64,000 nt of DNA from Dysidea avara (lineage: Eukaryota > Porifera > Demospongiae > Dictyoceratida > Dysideidae): the NCBI RefSeq assembly GCF_963678975.1, contig NC_089285.1, forward strand, positions 3,384,531-3,448,530, in the 5' to 3' direction. How positions within the stretch are numbered: the stretch's first letter is position 1; each line of letters starts with the position of its first letter. This document shows positions 1 to 9,547 of this stretch, piece by piece. Both the position numbers and the translations under genes were made by a program. The notes under the pieces are model-generated. The model was not told the DNA's origin and searched no databases. It saw only the letters and a program-made list of their open reading frames with translations.

Positions 1-1028
1 GCAGAACCCATTACCCACCCATGTGGATGCTGGCCACATGTCAAGTGTCCAAGGGTGTACACAGAACATGTCAACCAAGCTAGTTTGGTAGTAGTGATAG
101 ACCAAAGCATCTAGGAACTGTGCTTTATAGAAATAGATACAGACTTCACATCACAGATGATCATGATCTAGATCACTAGTCTCATTTGCCAGACAATTTG
201 TGTGGGGTAGTTACTATTGGTTTGTGCGGGGGCGGGTTTATTTGCTGCTCCCACACAAACCATCTGGCATAATACATGCATGGAGACACACGGAGACACG
301 GAGGCACCACATTATAACATGAATACACTTATTATACATGCCTTTACCGACAACATTGCTTACTTGACAAAAGAGTTTAAATGATATGGCTTCTGGCATC
401 TACCTGACTCGCTGTTACTTACATGCTCAGAAAAACTTTCCTCTTTCAAATTTAACGGAACAATCTTCAAACTGATCATGGATTTTTTTTTTTGCTTTTT
501 TAGCATTTGATCATGGTATACTCATGATATTAGCAATTAACACATGAATACTAACTATGCAACATGTTTTATACCAGACAAAAAGCAGTTTACAAAATAT
601 TACAATTTTTCAGTAACAGCAATGATAAAACATGCATTTACCAATGTAAGTGTTCTTAATGTTCTTAATGTATTAAATTCCCTAAGTGAAACCTCATGGT
701 ATCGATCAAAGACAAAAGATTTGAAACCCACAGTTAAAAAGTATAAAAAAATATTCGTTGCTAAGTCAAGGGTCACACAATGAACAAGGAAGTATAGCAG
801 AAGGAAATTAGAACAAGTAGGCATTGTTTATTGTGTGAATTTATTATTACTGATCGAGTAAAACTCATATAGCTAACTACTGTATGATAGCCAAAGCTTG
901 TGGACAATGTGCATCTCTCCAAATTTTCAAAGACTTCTTGTATTAAGACAATCAAAGTACCAACGTTTGGCGGTAGTGGTAGTCTATGTAGCAGTACACT
1001 ACTCACGATAGCAACGCTGTGCTGTAAG

Positions 1029-1046
1029 CGGCCGGAATTCCGGCCG
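1029..1046. promoter_or_regulatory. 18-bp GC palindrome next to a CRE-like half-site
   Basis: CGGCCGGAATTCCGGCCG is a perfect palindrome in an otherwise AT-rich region and is followed within about 10 bp by AACGTCAC, which contains the CRE half-site TGACGT on the minus strand. The sequence is seen directly; a regulatory role is inference. It lies inside the presumed first intron of gene D. Confidence 0.3.
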
Positions 1047-1090
1047 GAAGTATAACGTCACAATTGCTTACAGCCGTCCTCATAGCTCAG

Positions 1091-1116
1091 TTTTCACTTT
1101 CACTTTCACTTTCACT
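1091..1116 (-). promoter_or_regulatory. Tandem GAAAGT repeat resembling an interferon-regulatory-factor element
   Basis: On the minus strand the site reads as four consecutive GAAAGT-type hexamers ending in GAAAAC. Consecutive GAAANN half-sites are what IRF-family factors bind (ISRE/IRF-E consensus). It sits about 85 bp past the splice donor of the gene D first exon. A short simple hexamer repeat arising by slippage is the alternative. Confidence 0.35.
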
Positions 1117-1199
1117 AGAAGCCATGACTGCTTAAAAGACATGCTCACAGCTACATTTGGCTGTGTGTTAACAGCGAATACTATACGATCAATTCTTAC

Positions 1200-1530
1200 T
1201 AGTCACTTTGTAGATGAATAAAACTTCAACTCGTGCTCCATTGACTTCTTGCCCTCGTTCTTGCCAGATGTATTCACCAATTTGGTTGGTAGTAAACATC
1301 GAAGTTTTACTGATTATGGTTCCATCCCTACGAGTCATGTAGCTATACCAATAACATACACTGCCTGAACACTGCGATTCTGCACTGGCGGAAACGTCGT
1401 CACCAACAATCCATCGCTGAAATCTCGTAACAGCCTGAGTGCCAGTTACTGTGGTACTGCGGAGGTGATAAAGCAGCAAGTAGAACACTAGTAAACTATG
1501 TAAAGAACTCCTAGGCATCAGGGCTAGCAA
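1200..1530 (-). CDS. Gene D: first exon of an Ig-like secreted/membrane protein (partial)
   Basis: The exon starts at an ATG at 1530 and ends at a splice donor (GTAAGA, 1199-1194) in phase 1, giving about 110 codons. Residues ~8-30 form a hydrophobic signal peptide. The rest looks like one short Ig-like domain: a Cys-x-Trp-Tyr strand, then an Ile-Gly-Glu-Tyr strand and a terminal beta-strand before the donor. It matches the first exon of gene C (45251-44960) in layout: signal peptide, C-x-W-Y, I-G-E-Y, phase-1 donor. In gene C the I-G-E-Y is followed by Phe-Cys; here it is Ile-Trp, so the canonical second Ig cysteine is missing. The gene runs leftwards; no later exon was found in the 1.2 kb available. 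A P-type transposon sits about 33 bp upstream of the ATG. The alternative is a decayed gene-C-like pseudogene. Confidence 0.5.
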
Positions 1531-1570
1531 AACACCTACTCAGTCTCTGCCTGGTGTGTGCTGGTTCAAT

Positions 1571-1611
1571 CATAGATAATATATACCTCCGGACACGGGA
1601 TATGAAACGGC
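1571..1611 (+). repeat. Left terminal inverted repeat of the P-type element
   Basis: It is identical, as reverse complement, to 6002-6042 over all 41 bases. It is preceded directly by the target duplication GTTCAAT. Confidence 0.9.
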
Positions 1612-2179
1612 AGTACTTCACTATACATTCTGATATACACTCCGCACCTCGGCTATCAACACCTTTGGAAGGTGTCGATAACCATTACACGGAAACAGTA
1701 TCCGTGAATATACCAGAGGCGCGGTTGCGCGAATTAATTTTCTTCCTCGTGCTTTCGTTTTGTGTGAGTGTATCGCTTTGAATCAGCGTCCAGCAACGTT
1801 CAACCATTGAGGGAACAAGTCAGGTAAGGATTTTACGAAGGTTATTGTGTTTTTGGGAGAGATTTGGTGGCTGTGGGAGCATTTGTGTACCCACAACTCC
1901 CTCGTAACGATAGATGCGCACTTGTAACTTTATTCATAGTATAATAGTACCCAACTGTGTGTGGTAGTGGCGGTGAAACTTCCATTAAATATTCTTTCTT
2001 CGTTCCAGGCAGCAATATGTGTTATAAAGAGGCTACTCTTTGTGTACCCATATTTGGATAACTGGGCAAGGTGTGAAGAAATATCCAGTGTTTTTAAGTA
2101 AGGTAGGTATCACATTGTGCAGTTCTGTGAATAAATTTCCTCCAACAATAAGTGTAATTGTTTTATAGATTTTAAGGAC
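1612..2179 (+). promoter_or_regulatory. 5' region and probable untranslated leader exons of the transposase gene
   Basis: Between the left inverted repeat and the first coding exon are a plausible donor near 1824 (CAG/GTAAGG), an acceptor near 2011 (TTCCAG/GCAG), a donor near 2103 and an acceptor at about 2169 (TTTATAG/ATTTT). The intervening segments have stops in all frames I followed, so I read them as non-coding leader exons. No THAP zinc-finger exon, usual at the N-terminus of P/THAP9 transposases, was found here. Confidence 0.4.
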
Positions 2180-4793
2180 ATGCCTCGCAAGACTAGACTG
2201 TATGTCCCAAAAGGAGCTTCAAGGAAGTCAACAAAGAACGCTGCTCCTTCAAGTAGTCCTGCTTGTAAAGATGCACCTACATGCAGTGATGGCATGGAGG
2301 AGGTCACAACTGCCAGCAACTCCATCCAGGTGGCCTCGCCAACAGCACGGAATATATCCGTCGAAGCCATTGTGACTACTGCTGATGTTTCATGCCAGAC
2401 TGATTTTGAAGCTTTTGATGAACTGGCTGAGGATGAAGATCTGCCTGAGCCAGAGAAGATGTGTGAAGGGAATAATGATATCAAGTTCCATCCGTTAATC
2501 ATTAAGCACGAGGGTATTTTCACCAATCATAAAGGTACAGTATCTTAAATTCATGCATGGGCATGTGCTGTAAGTTTTGTCCATTAGGGTCATCTGTTGT
2601 TGCTTATTACGATCAGCTTCACCTGACAATCCGTCATGTCAGGTGTTTGTGGAAACTACCGGAAGGTACTTCAGGAAGTAGATGCCAGATCTGCAAACAG
2701 TACAGGAATGTTTTACGCAGTGGCCTTAATCGACTGCTTAAGCAGCAACAGCAACCGAACTCAGAATCGACTGGAGCCTCTAGCCATACCAACTACAGAT
2801 ATTTGACATCATCACAAAAGGATCAGAGAATGAGGAATCTGCATGATGAGGTTAGAAAGAAGGAGCGACAAATACAATCTTTACACAAAAAAGTAGAAGA
2901 TATGATTCGTGAGGAAGGAGTGAAAGTGGACAGTAACATGCACAGTGATTTATTGACAATTATGAATAAGCACAGTCCTTCAGGTGACGATGCAAATGAT
3001 ACTAAATTTAAAGAAATTTTTTGGCAGCAGCAACTCAAGGCAGCTTCGTTAAAAGATAGTCGTTCCATGCGATGGCATCCAGCAGTGATTCGATGGTGCC
3101 TTTACTTGCACCACAGATCTAGTGGATGCTACTCAACTTTGCGAAACTCGGGAGTTATAAGGCTACCATCAGAAAGGACATTGAAAGATTACAAACACTT
3201 TACTCCTTCTGTTGTTGGTTTTTCAGTGTCGACGGATTTACAACTTCTAGACCACCTAAAGCAGCAAAAGCCTCGTCAGCTGTCAAAATATGTGAACATT
3301 GTTATAGATGAAATGTATATAAAGGAAGGATTGGTGTACGACAAGACCACAGGGACATTAGTGGGCTATGAAGATCTGGGAAAAGTCAATAATGTACTGA
3401 TGGAAGCAGAACAGAAATTTCAGAACCCCAGCAGTGGTTTGCAAAGACCACTAGCAAAGCGCATGCTTGTGATAATGGTGAGGGGGCTCTTCAACAGCCT
3501 CAAGTTTGCGTATGCACAGTTTCCGGCCTCTAGCACAAAGGGTGCTCAGTTATTTCCACTTCTGCGGCAATGTATTTTTCGTCTGACTCGCCTTGGATTG
3601 ACTGTGGTGTCAGTAACTTGTGACGAAGCCAGTGACAACCGGTGCATGTTTTCTTTGCATGGAAGAGGAAAGGGCTTGGTATGCAAGACGATGAATGTGT
3701 TCTGCAAAGGAAAACCACCAGTTTTTTTTATTTCTGATCCCTCACACCTCATTAAAACTATTAGGAATTGTTTTGCTCAAGAAAAGCTTTGGGTAAGTAT
3801 GCATTTTTTTAAATCATTGCTATAGTGTACCTTTCTTGTAGTGCAATGGTAGTGCGGTTGATTGGCAACTAGTTGTGGAGCTTTATCACAGGAATGCTGG
3901 TGCTAATACTTCAACACCTGGTATTTGCTTAGTACCAAAGTTGACATATGAGCACATTAAGCTCACAAGTTTTTCGAAGATGCGTGTGGATTTGGCAGTA
4001 CAGGTTTGTTAGTGTCTGTGTATGTTTCATATTTATATTATTGTACATTTGTGTTGTGCATAAAGGTTCTAAGTGACTCGGTATCCAAGGCAATTTTGCT
4101 CACTGGTGGTGGGGAAGCTTTTGAGACATCTTATTTCATAGCCAAGATGGACAAGTTTTTCGACTGTTTTAACGTGTCATCGTACTCTGCTGGCAAAAGA
4201 AGTAGAAAGCCATTTCTACAGCCATACCGAAGTGCTGAAGACTTCAGACTAACAGTAGGTTTTCAAGCCTCTTACATAATCTAATTATTTGATTGTTCTA
4301 TGAATAGTTTTTGAAGGAGCTGATACTTTATCTGGATCATTGGAAGAAAACTGTTAATGACCGAGATGACTGTGAAGGTGATGAAAAAAAGCAGATGTTA
4401 CTCAGCAGTATTACTGAGCAGGGAATTAGAATGACAGGTGTGCATTTGATGGTTACCATTGTGTTATTTTACTTTATAATTTTAGTTTGCTCTTTCCTGG
4501 AACTAATTCCGTATTTGTTTAGTATTGAGGGGGTCAGCAGTTTCCTTAGTGAAAAGCTCAGCCAGGATGCTCTTGAAAAATTTTTTGGGATACAGAGACA
4601 GCAAGGAAAGAGCAATGAGAATCCGACTGTCGCCCAGTTTCTTAAGAATACTCAGAGTATCCGTGTCATCAATTCAATTTGGCTAAAGGATATAACTGGT
4701 AACTGCCGTGGATGCAAAAGAAAAAGCTATGATCTAGAGTCAGTTGATTTGAATGAGCCACTCAAAAAAAGGCGGAGGCACACATCCAAGTGA
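2180..4793 (+). CDS. P element / THAP9-like transposase, six exons
   Basis: Spliced CDS: 2180-2534, 2588-3792, 3842-4003, 4066-4254, 4308-4437, 4486-4793. All junctions are GT-AG and in phase, giving 782 aa; introns are 48-62 nt. Exon 1 (~118 aa) is low-complexity and acidic. Exon 2 carries a Cys-x2-Cys segment, a charged predicted coiled coil, then the conserved P-transposase core with RWHPAVIRWCLYLH, the tail of the RNase H-like fold, and the GTP-binding-insertion-type segment ending DPSHLIKTIRN. Exon 6 has the family signature QDALEKFFGIQRQQG followed by NPTVAQF. The enzyme would cut and paste DNA flanked by the 41-bp repeats. The N-terminal THAP DNA-binding domain was not found; it may lie in an unrecognised upstream exon or have been replaced. 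No internal stop or frameshift is visible in the spliced model, so it could be functional. Confidence 0.88.
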
Positions 4794-4950
4794 CAGTTTA
4801 AATTTTGATTCGGCTGTTCGTTGATGCATATCACTATCTATGCAAGTAGCCATTTTGCATTTCCCAGTTGTAACCATTTTGTTTACCCATGCTTGATTTG
4901 TTATTCCTATTTCATTATTATTGTATACACAATAATGAATTACAATGTAA

Positions 4951-5922
4951 TTATGTACACAAAGTACTGCGCAATGATTTAGCCTTTTCAGTTCCTTTCT
5001 TATTGTTCTGCTTGTACATCTCTAAAATATTTTTAGCAAAGGAATTGGCTCTTATGGTTATCCACAAATCGGCAATCTTTGCCAAGCTTTTGTCAGCAAC
5101 CTCATTACCTTCAATCTGTCCAGCAAGACACCAATAAAATAGAACATCACTATCTTGTAATATATTGGCCTGCAATGTATCCTTGATATTCTCCAGTATT
5201 TTAGGATTATCAGTGATCAGATGTCGCCTTGCACACATTTCAATTGCATAAAATAGTCGATAAGCTTCTGTGGTGATCCTGGTCAACCCTCCCCTGTCAA
5301 TAGCATTGACCCACTCCTGAGCTGGTCCTTCTGCTGTACAAGCACCTGTATCTATTAGTTCACTAAGCACCTGCTTAACACCACTATCTACACTCTTGTG
5401 CATTAGCTGTCGAATGACATAGCCTCCAACATATCGTACAGCATTTTCCTCTTCAAATGTCAATTTCTCTTGATCTACACTGGTACCACCTTGTTCATTT
5501 GTTGGTAACTTATTCTTGATGAGGAGCTCAAAAGTCTGGTCTGTGATGTACTGGTAAAATAAAGGTTCCTTTGCAAGCTTCTCTCCAACAAGAAACCTTT
5601 CCCACTTTTCTTCAAAAGTGTCTGAACTACACAGTTGGTGGTATGTACTCCACAGTCTTTCTTCATTAAGCGAGTGAGAACCACGCTTTTTTGCTTTATC
5701 AATAAGTTTACTCAACTGCTCAACCAACCACTTTGAGTGGTCTAAACAGCTCCGTGAGCGCTGGCTAAATGCTTCAGAGAGAGATGTAGCAATTTGCAAA
5801 TACAATTTAGATTCTTCTGTCGGCAAAGTAAATCCCTCATCGGTTAAAACGCCTGAAATGACGCTCTCCACCAAACAAATTGGAGTATCTCGTCTATCGG
5901 CAGCAGCGTGAGCAGTATCCAT
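4951..5922 (-). CDS. Second gene of the P-type element, unknown function
   Basis: An uninterrupted 323-aa frame, convergent with the transposase and wholly inside the inverted repeats. I do not recognise a catalytic motif. It is charged, mostly alpha-helical in composition, with a Tyr-Val-Gly-Gly-Tyr-Val segment in the middle (E-N-A-V-R-Y-V-G-G-Y), a Cys-Ala-Arg-Arg segment, and a conserved-looking C-terminal part, ADLWITIRANSFA followed by a Lys-rich tail. I recall similar Y-V-(A/G)-G-Y segments in proteins linked to P/THAP-type transposons of other invertebrates, which is memory and not a search result. As the frame is intact and fills the other half of the element, it is probably an accessory transposition or regulatory protein. 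A captured host gene is the alternative. Confidence 0.7.
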   Translation of the reverse strand: MDTAHAAADRRDTPICLVESVISGVLTDEGFTLPTEESKLYLQIATSLSEAFSQRSRSCLDHSKWLVEQLSKLIDKAKKRGSHSLNEERLWSTYHQLCSSDTFEEKWERFLVGEKLAKEPLFYQYITDQTFELLIKNKLPTNEQGGTSVDQEKLTFEEENAVRYVGGYVIRQLMHKSVDSGVKQVLSELIDTGACTAEGPAQEWVNAIDRGGLTRITTEAYRLFYAIEMCARRHLITDNPKILENIKDTLQANILQDSDVLFYWCLAGQIEGNEVADKSLAKIADLWITIRANSFAKNILEMYKQNNKKGTEKAKSLRSTLCT

Positions 5923-6001
5923 CTTCTTGGAGTGTACAATAGAAGCGATTGTGGCATCAAGTTTATCTCAGGCGAGGTGCGAACTGTAAGTGTGAAGTGA
6001 A

Positions 6002-6042
6002 GCCGTTTCATATCCCGTGTCCGGAGGTATATATTATCTATG
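6002..6042 (-). repeat. Right terminal inverted repeat of the P-type element
   Basis: Exact 41-base reverse complement of 1571-1611, followed directly by GTTCAAT. Confidence 0.9.
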
Positions 6043-6049
6043 GTTCAAT

Positions 6050-6272
6050 CGTAGTACTGTTAGAACCACGCGCGCGCCCACCCACACGAAACATAAATTT
6101 TGTCACGTAATGCGCCGCCCGCGGCCGCCACTTTGTAAGCGATGGGGCTGGTGGCAAGTGGTGGCGCCAGACTAGTAATGCCGGGTTGGCGTAGACAGTC
6201 AGTTTGTTTTACCTCTAGAGACGCAAAAGTCTTTTTTTTAGAAGGGGCCAATTTTACGAAGTGGATATAAAG
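6050..6272. other. GC-rich segment, candidate displaced promoter of gene D
   Basis: Before the P element inserted, this sequence would have started about 40 bp upstream of the gene D start codon. It contains CGCGCGC, GCGGCCGCC and a TCACGT core, far more GC-rich than its surroundings. No gene is apparent. Promoter function is inferred from position and composition only. Confidence 0.35.
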
Positions 6273-7314
6273 CCGGTGTCACAGTGATATATGTTTCCCC
6301 GGGTAACGTGTTTCCCGCACACATATCCCTAGGGATCCGTGTTTCCCCGCACACATATCACTAACTCGCTAGCAACCTACAAGTCACAGTGATATGTGTT
6401 TCCCCGGGTAATACGTTTCCCCTTTATAAAGTCATGTGCAACGTACGTAGTGTTATAGCATATAACACTACGTACAGCTTTTGGCACATGTTGTTGTAGA
6501 CCTTCAGTGCTGGTCACTGTAAAGTGTTAATAATAATATAATCATAGCTAGCCATACCTATAGAACTAATACTATAATTATACATGTTGATGGAGGAAAT
6601 CAAGCCATTCACTGGCATTCAACTATAACTGTTAAACTGTGCTGTGGTTTGGCTATGTAGCTATAGCATCAGTTTAATAAAACAGTAGCTACAAGTACAT
6701 GTATATACAATAAAATACTATCTCTAGCTATATAGAGTAAATCATGTGATTGCAGCTATGTATAACTAATCAATGTAGCTACAGCTTTGGCATGCAGTCA
6801 GTCATTATCTACTCCCTTGCCGGTTCCATCTGGGGTTCCCCAAGGGAGTATTTTGGGACCCCTACTCTTCATTATTTACATGAATGATTTACCATCTTGT
6901 GTTACCATCAGTAAAACTTTACTATTCATTGACGACACCAAGATTTATAATACTGTTTGTAGTCCTGGAGATATTTCACTGTTTCAAAATGATTTAGACT
7001 CAGCAACTTTGTAGAGTACGAGATTTAATATGTCCTTTAATCCAAAAAAGAGTGTCCACTTATATTAATGCAAAAGTCATCACTAATTACAAAATAGCTG
7101 ACACACAGGTTTTAACAAATAGTTCACATAAAAGTCTCGGAATTATAATATCATCAGACCTATCTTGGGATCAACACTACAAAAACATAATCCTGACAGC
7201 TTTTGGTGGGAAACACGGATCCCTAGTGATATGTGTGCGGGGAAACACGGATCCCTAGGGATATGTGTGCAGGAAACACGTTACCCGGGGAAACATATAT
7301 CACTGCCGGTGACA
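6273..7314. mobile_element. 1,024-bp element with 82-bp inverted repeats, containing a reverse-transcriptase fragment
   Basis: Inverted repeats 6282-6363 and 7224-7305 (start CAGTGATATATGTTTCCCCG) match at 81 of 82 positions. Flanks are CCGGTGTCA (6273-6281) and CCGGTGACA (7306-7314), a 9-bp direct repeat with one mismatch, the size made by Mutator-like elements. No transposase is present. A partial extra copy of the terminal sequence lies at about 6390-6422, and a hairpin with 15-bp arms at 6443-6457/6461-6475. The interior holds a decayed non-LTR reverse transcriptase. Confidence 0.75.
6787..7205 (+). pseudogene. Non-LTR retrotransposon reverse-transcriptase fragment
   Basis: One frame (6787-7014) reads SGVPQGSILGPLLFIIYMND followed by FIDDTKIY, the palm-domain blocks of non-LTR reverse transcriptases; the catalytic Y-A-D-D has become F-I-D-D. 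After a stop and a frame change, 7052-7205 continues with S-L-G-I-I-I-S-S-D-L-S-W, the usual downstream block of the Jockey/CR1-like group. Endonuclease, fingers and 3' end are missing. It is nested in the element with 82-bp repeats, so either the retroelement landed inside the DNA transposon or was captured by it. Confidence 0.8.
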
Positions 7315-7930
7315 CCAGCACCGGTTTTCCTCAAGCTAGGAACGGATATTTGACCGGCTAACTGTCGTAACTGATTAGGAAATACAAGTGGTACTCACTA
7401 CGGCAATAGCCCTGTAAAACCATCTGCAAAACTGATTTATTTGCGAGGATCAAGATTTGAATACTGGGTAGTCAGCAATGTGCTGGTGACACCCAGAGGC
7501 ACAGTCCAAAAGATGCCGGCATAGCTATACTTATACAGATACAATATCATAATAACTACATACGTACATAATTGATTAAGTATCAGTACAGTAAAGATTA
7601 CGGGTGTGGGTAAAGTATTCCAGTCACAAATTCTTCTGGGATAGAAAGGGGGCCTTGATTGCTTGGCAATTAAATTTAACAACACATGTAAATTTTTGTT
7701 TTGCTTTTGAGTTAGCTTGATCTAGGACATCTTGATCGCTTGGTTAAGTGCAACTTCAGTTAACCTTTGATCGCTTGATTTGATTTTAATCCCGGGTGGT
7801 TCTACAGGACTATTGGAAACGACTACCCTTGAAATGTAAGACTATCGATTGACAAGAAGCGTTTTTCAAACATGATATTGGCCTGCTCTATTCATAGAGT
7901 TCATCTATCAACGTACCACCTCACTATATA
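7315..7930. other. No gene recognised
   Basis: AT-rich sequence with short, uncharacteristic open frames on both strands and no splice-bounded exon I could support. Around 7700-7790 there are repeated GATCGCTTGRTT-like words. Confidence 0.4.
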
Positions 7931-8068
7931 CAGTAAAAACAAACTAGTGAACGTCACTACTAAATGTAGTGAACGTCACTACTAATGGCTGCTACAATAC
8001 TCACTACATTGACCACCAAGTAGTGAGTATTGTGGCAGAGCAATTCACTACTAATTTTTTACAGTGTA
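7929..8068. mobile_element. Small Tc1/mariner-type MITE
   Basis: The element spans 7931-8066 with CAGTAAAAAC at one end and the complement of CACTGTAAAAAA at the other, each next to TA. The interior is built from repeats of AGTGAACGTCACTACT and its inverse, as in the element at 9234-9470. It has no coding capacity. Confidence 0.55.
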
Positions 8069-8532
8069 CAGTCCACTTACTTCTGTTTAGCTACAACACC
8101 CTCCTCTCCACATAGCAATGCCATGGTCATCACAACATGTTTTCAGATGAGCTTTTTCCCTCAAGACCATCTGAGATTGGAACAAATTACCCCACCAAAT
8201 TATTGCTAGCAATCAGTATATAGGTAGTATATATAGTAGCTAGTACATATATTGTAAAATTATGTATTGTACTTGACAATATATACGTTCAATTATTGAA
8301 TGCGAATGATAGGATACACTCAATGAATTTTCTGATTACTTACATTTTCACTGACAACCAATTCAAGGCTGGACCTTAGCTATGCATGCAAAAAAGGTGT
8401 TAGACTTTGTAAGAAGAAATTTCAGAAACTGCTCATGAATGTAAAAACAGAGTGTATTTTACCACCCACCATCTGTATTTTACAAAGAAGACCTTTATTT
8501 TAGCCACATGCAGGGATACGAGAGTAAAATAT

Positions 8533-9007
8533 TAATGCAGGGGCGGATCCAGGAGCTGGAAAGGGGAGGGGCACAAACAGGTTAAGTTGTAGGTGGTTGT
8601 AGGTGGTTTGGGAGAACCAGATTCTCTTGTTAGTTGCTGCATTTTTGAAGCAGCAAATAACCACCTCTTAGCAGTGTCACACTGTTGGTTTTTGCCAATT
8701 GGCCTTTGCAGATGCTTGTGAAGTCTTAAAAGTTGCTTAGCAACACGTTAATTATTTTTGGAGGCGCTTAGTACGCACGAAGGTGCTGGATGACAATTTC
8801 GCAGTTAGTTTCACTTTGGTTCGCTTAGGTTTGGTGAATGTGTAATAAATGCTAGTAAAATGTGTATATTTTCATGAGTTTTATAAACTGATCTTGGCCT
8901 GACAAAGTTTAGTGTTTTAATCAGAAATATGGCTGCATGGCTCCTCCACAAAGTGGGGGGGGGGGGATTTGCCCCAAATTCCCCATCCTGGATCCGCCAT
9001 TGTAATG
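8533..9007. mobile_element. Non-autonomous DNA transposon, GGCGGATCCAGG family, copy 1
   Basis: Ends are CAGGGGCGGATCCAGGA (8538) and the complement of CAATGGCGGATCCAGGA (ending 9002). The direct repeat TAATG flanks it (8533-8537 and 9003-9007), indicating a 5-bp target duplication. The insertion hit the very end of the MITE starting at 9005. A run of 13 G lies near its right end. No transposase. Confidence 0.65.
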
Positions 9008-9537
9008 CGCCTATCAATATCAAGCCCCACCCCCGGGGTCCTCATGCACCTACTGGGGATTTGACATCTATACACTTGCCCCACCCCTGGCTCATTTGAC
9101 AGCGGTAGTTTGCTGAACCAAAAATTATTTTAATAGGTAAATCAAATCCCCTATAGAAACCCCTCTATTGAGGTGGGGACATAACAGGGTTTTGACAAGC
9201 TTCTTAGCCCCAGTACTGACGAATTTGACACTACACTGCAAAAACTAACTAGTGAAGGTCACTACCCTTGTCACTACTACATGTATAGTGAAGGTCACTA
9301 CTAATGTCTGCCACAATACTCATGCATTATTTTTGTTATGTAGTGACATTCACTACTAAGGTTGTAGTGAACATGGTAGTGACATTCATTACTACGTAGT
9401 GAGGGACACTACAAAAGAGTAGTTAAGGTCACTACAAAAGTAGTGAACGTCACTAGTTTGTGTTACTGTGTAGACTTTGTCAAGTCCCCTGTATTCCCCC
9501 ACCTACCCGGGGGTGGGGCATGACATTGATAGGTACT
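9005..9537. mobile_element. MITE of the CCTATCAATG family, disrupted by a nested MITE
   Basis: Ends ATGCGCCTATCAATATCAAG and the complement of AGTACCTATCAATGTCATGC face inward with CCCCACCCCCGGG following on each side, next to TA dinucleotides. A second element (9234-9470) is inserted in it. The same family occurs at 33711-33998, where a duplicate locus supplies the empty site. Confidence 0.6.
9232..9472. mobile_element. Tc1/mariner-type MITE with AGTGA..TCACT internal repeats
   Basis: Ends CACTGCAAAAACTAACTAGT (9234) and the complement of CACAGTAACACAAACTAGT (9470) are each next to TA. The interior is a run of direct and inverted AGTGAASGTCACTAC units, related to 7931-8066. It lies inside the MITE 9005-9537. 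Confidence 0.6.
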
Positions 9538-9547
9538 TAATATTAAC

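Larger units (their letters stand above)
1..1199. other. Left flank, presumed intron 1 of gene D; no exon recognised
   Basis: This AT-rich stretch lies 3' of the gene D first exon on the minus strand. I found no second exon with a convincing splice acceptor and Ig-like or Cys-rich coding sequence. It does hold an 18-bp perfect palindrome (1029-1046), an adjacent ACGTCA half-site and a TTTCAC repeat at 1091-1116, which are listed separately. The short open frames here overlap each other on both strands and have no recognisable composition. Confidence 0.5.
1564..6049. mobile_element. Complete P-type DNA transposon with two convergent genes
   Basis: Perfect 41-bp terminal inverted repeats lie at 1571-1611 and 6002-6042, starting CATAGATAATATATACCTCC. 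They are flanked by a direct repeat GTTCAAT (1564-1570 and 6043-6049); counting one ambiguous terminal base gives an 8-bp duplication, the size known for P elements. A further subterminal GCACCTCG motif is shared in inverted orientation. The element carries a six-exon transposase gene on + (2180-4793) and an intronless gene on - (5922-4951), with 157 bp between their stop codons. Perfect repeats, an intact target duplication and open reading frames suggest recent insertion and possibly an autonomous copy. Confidence 0.9.

Noticed and set aside
2110-2526. 138-codon minus-strand open frame
   Set aside because: It is antisense to exon 1 of the transposase, whose frame, splice sites and family match are far stronger.
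4436-4500. Hydrophobic stretch in the continuous frame of the transposase 3' part
   Set aside because: It looked like a membrane helix but is a 48-nt intron (4438-4485); splicing restores the expected family sequence around it.
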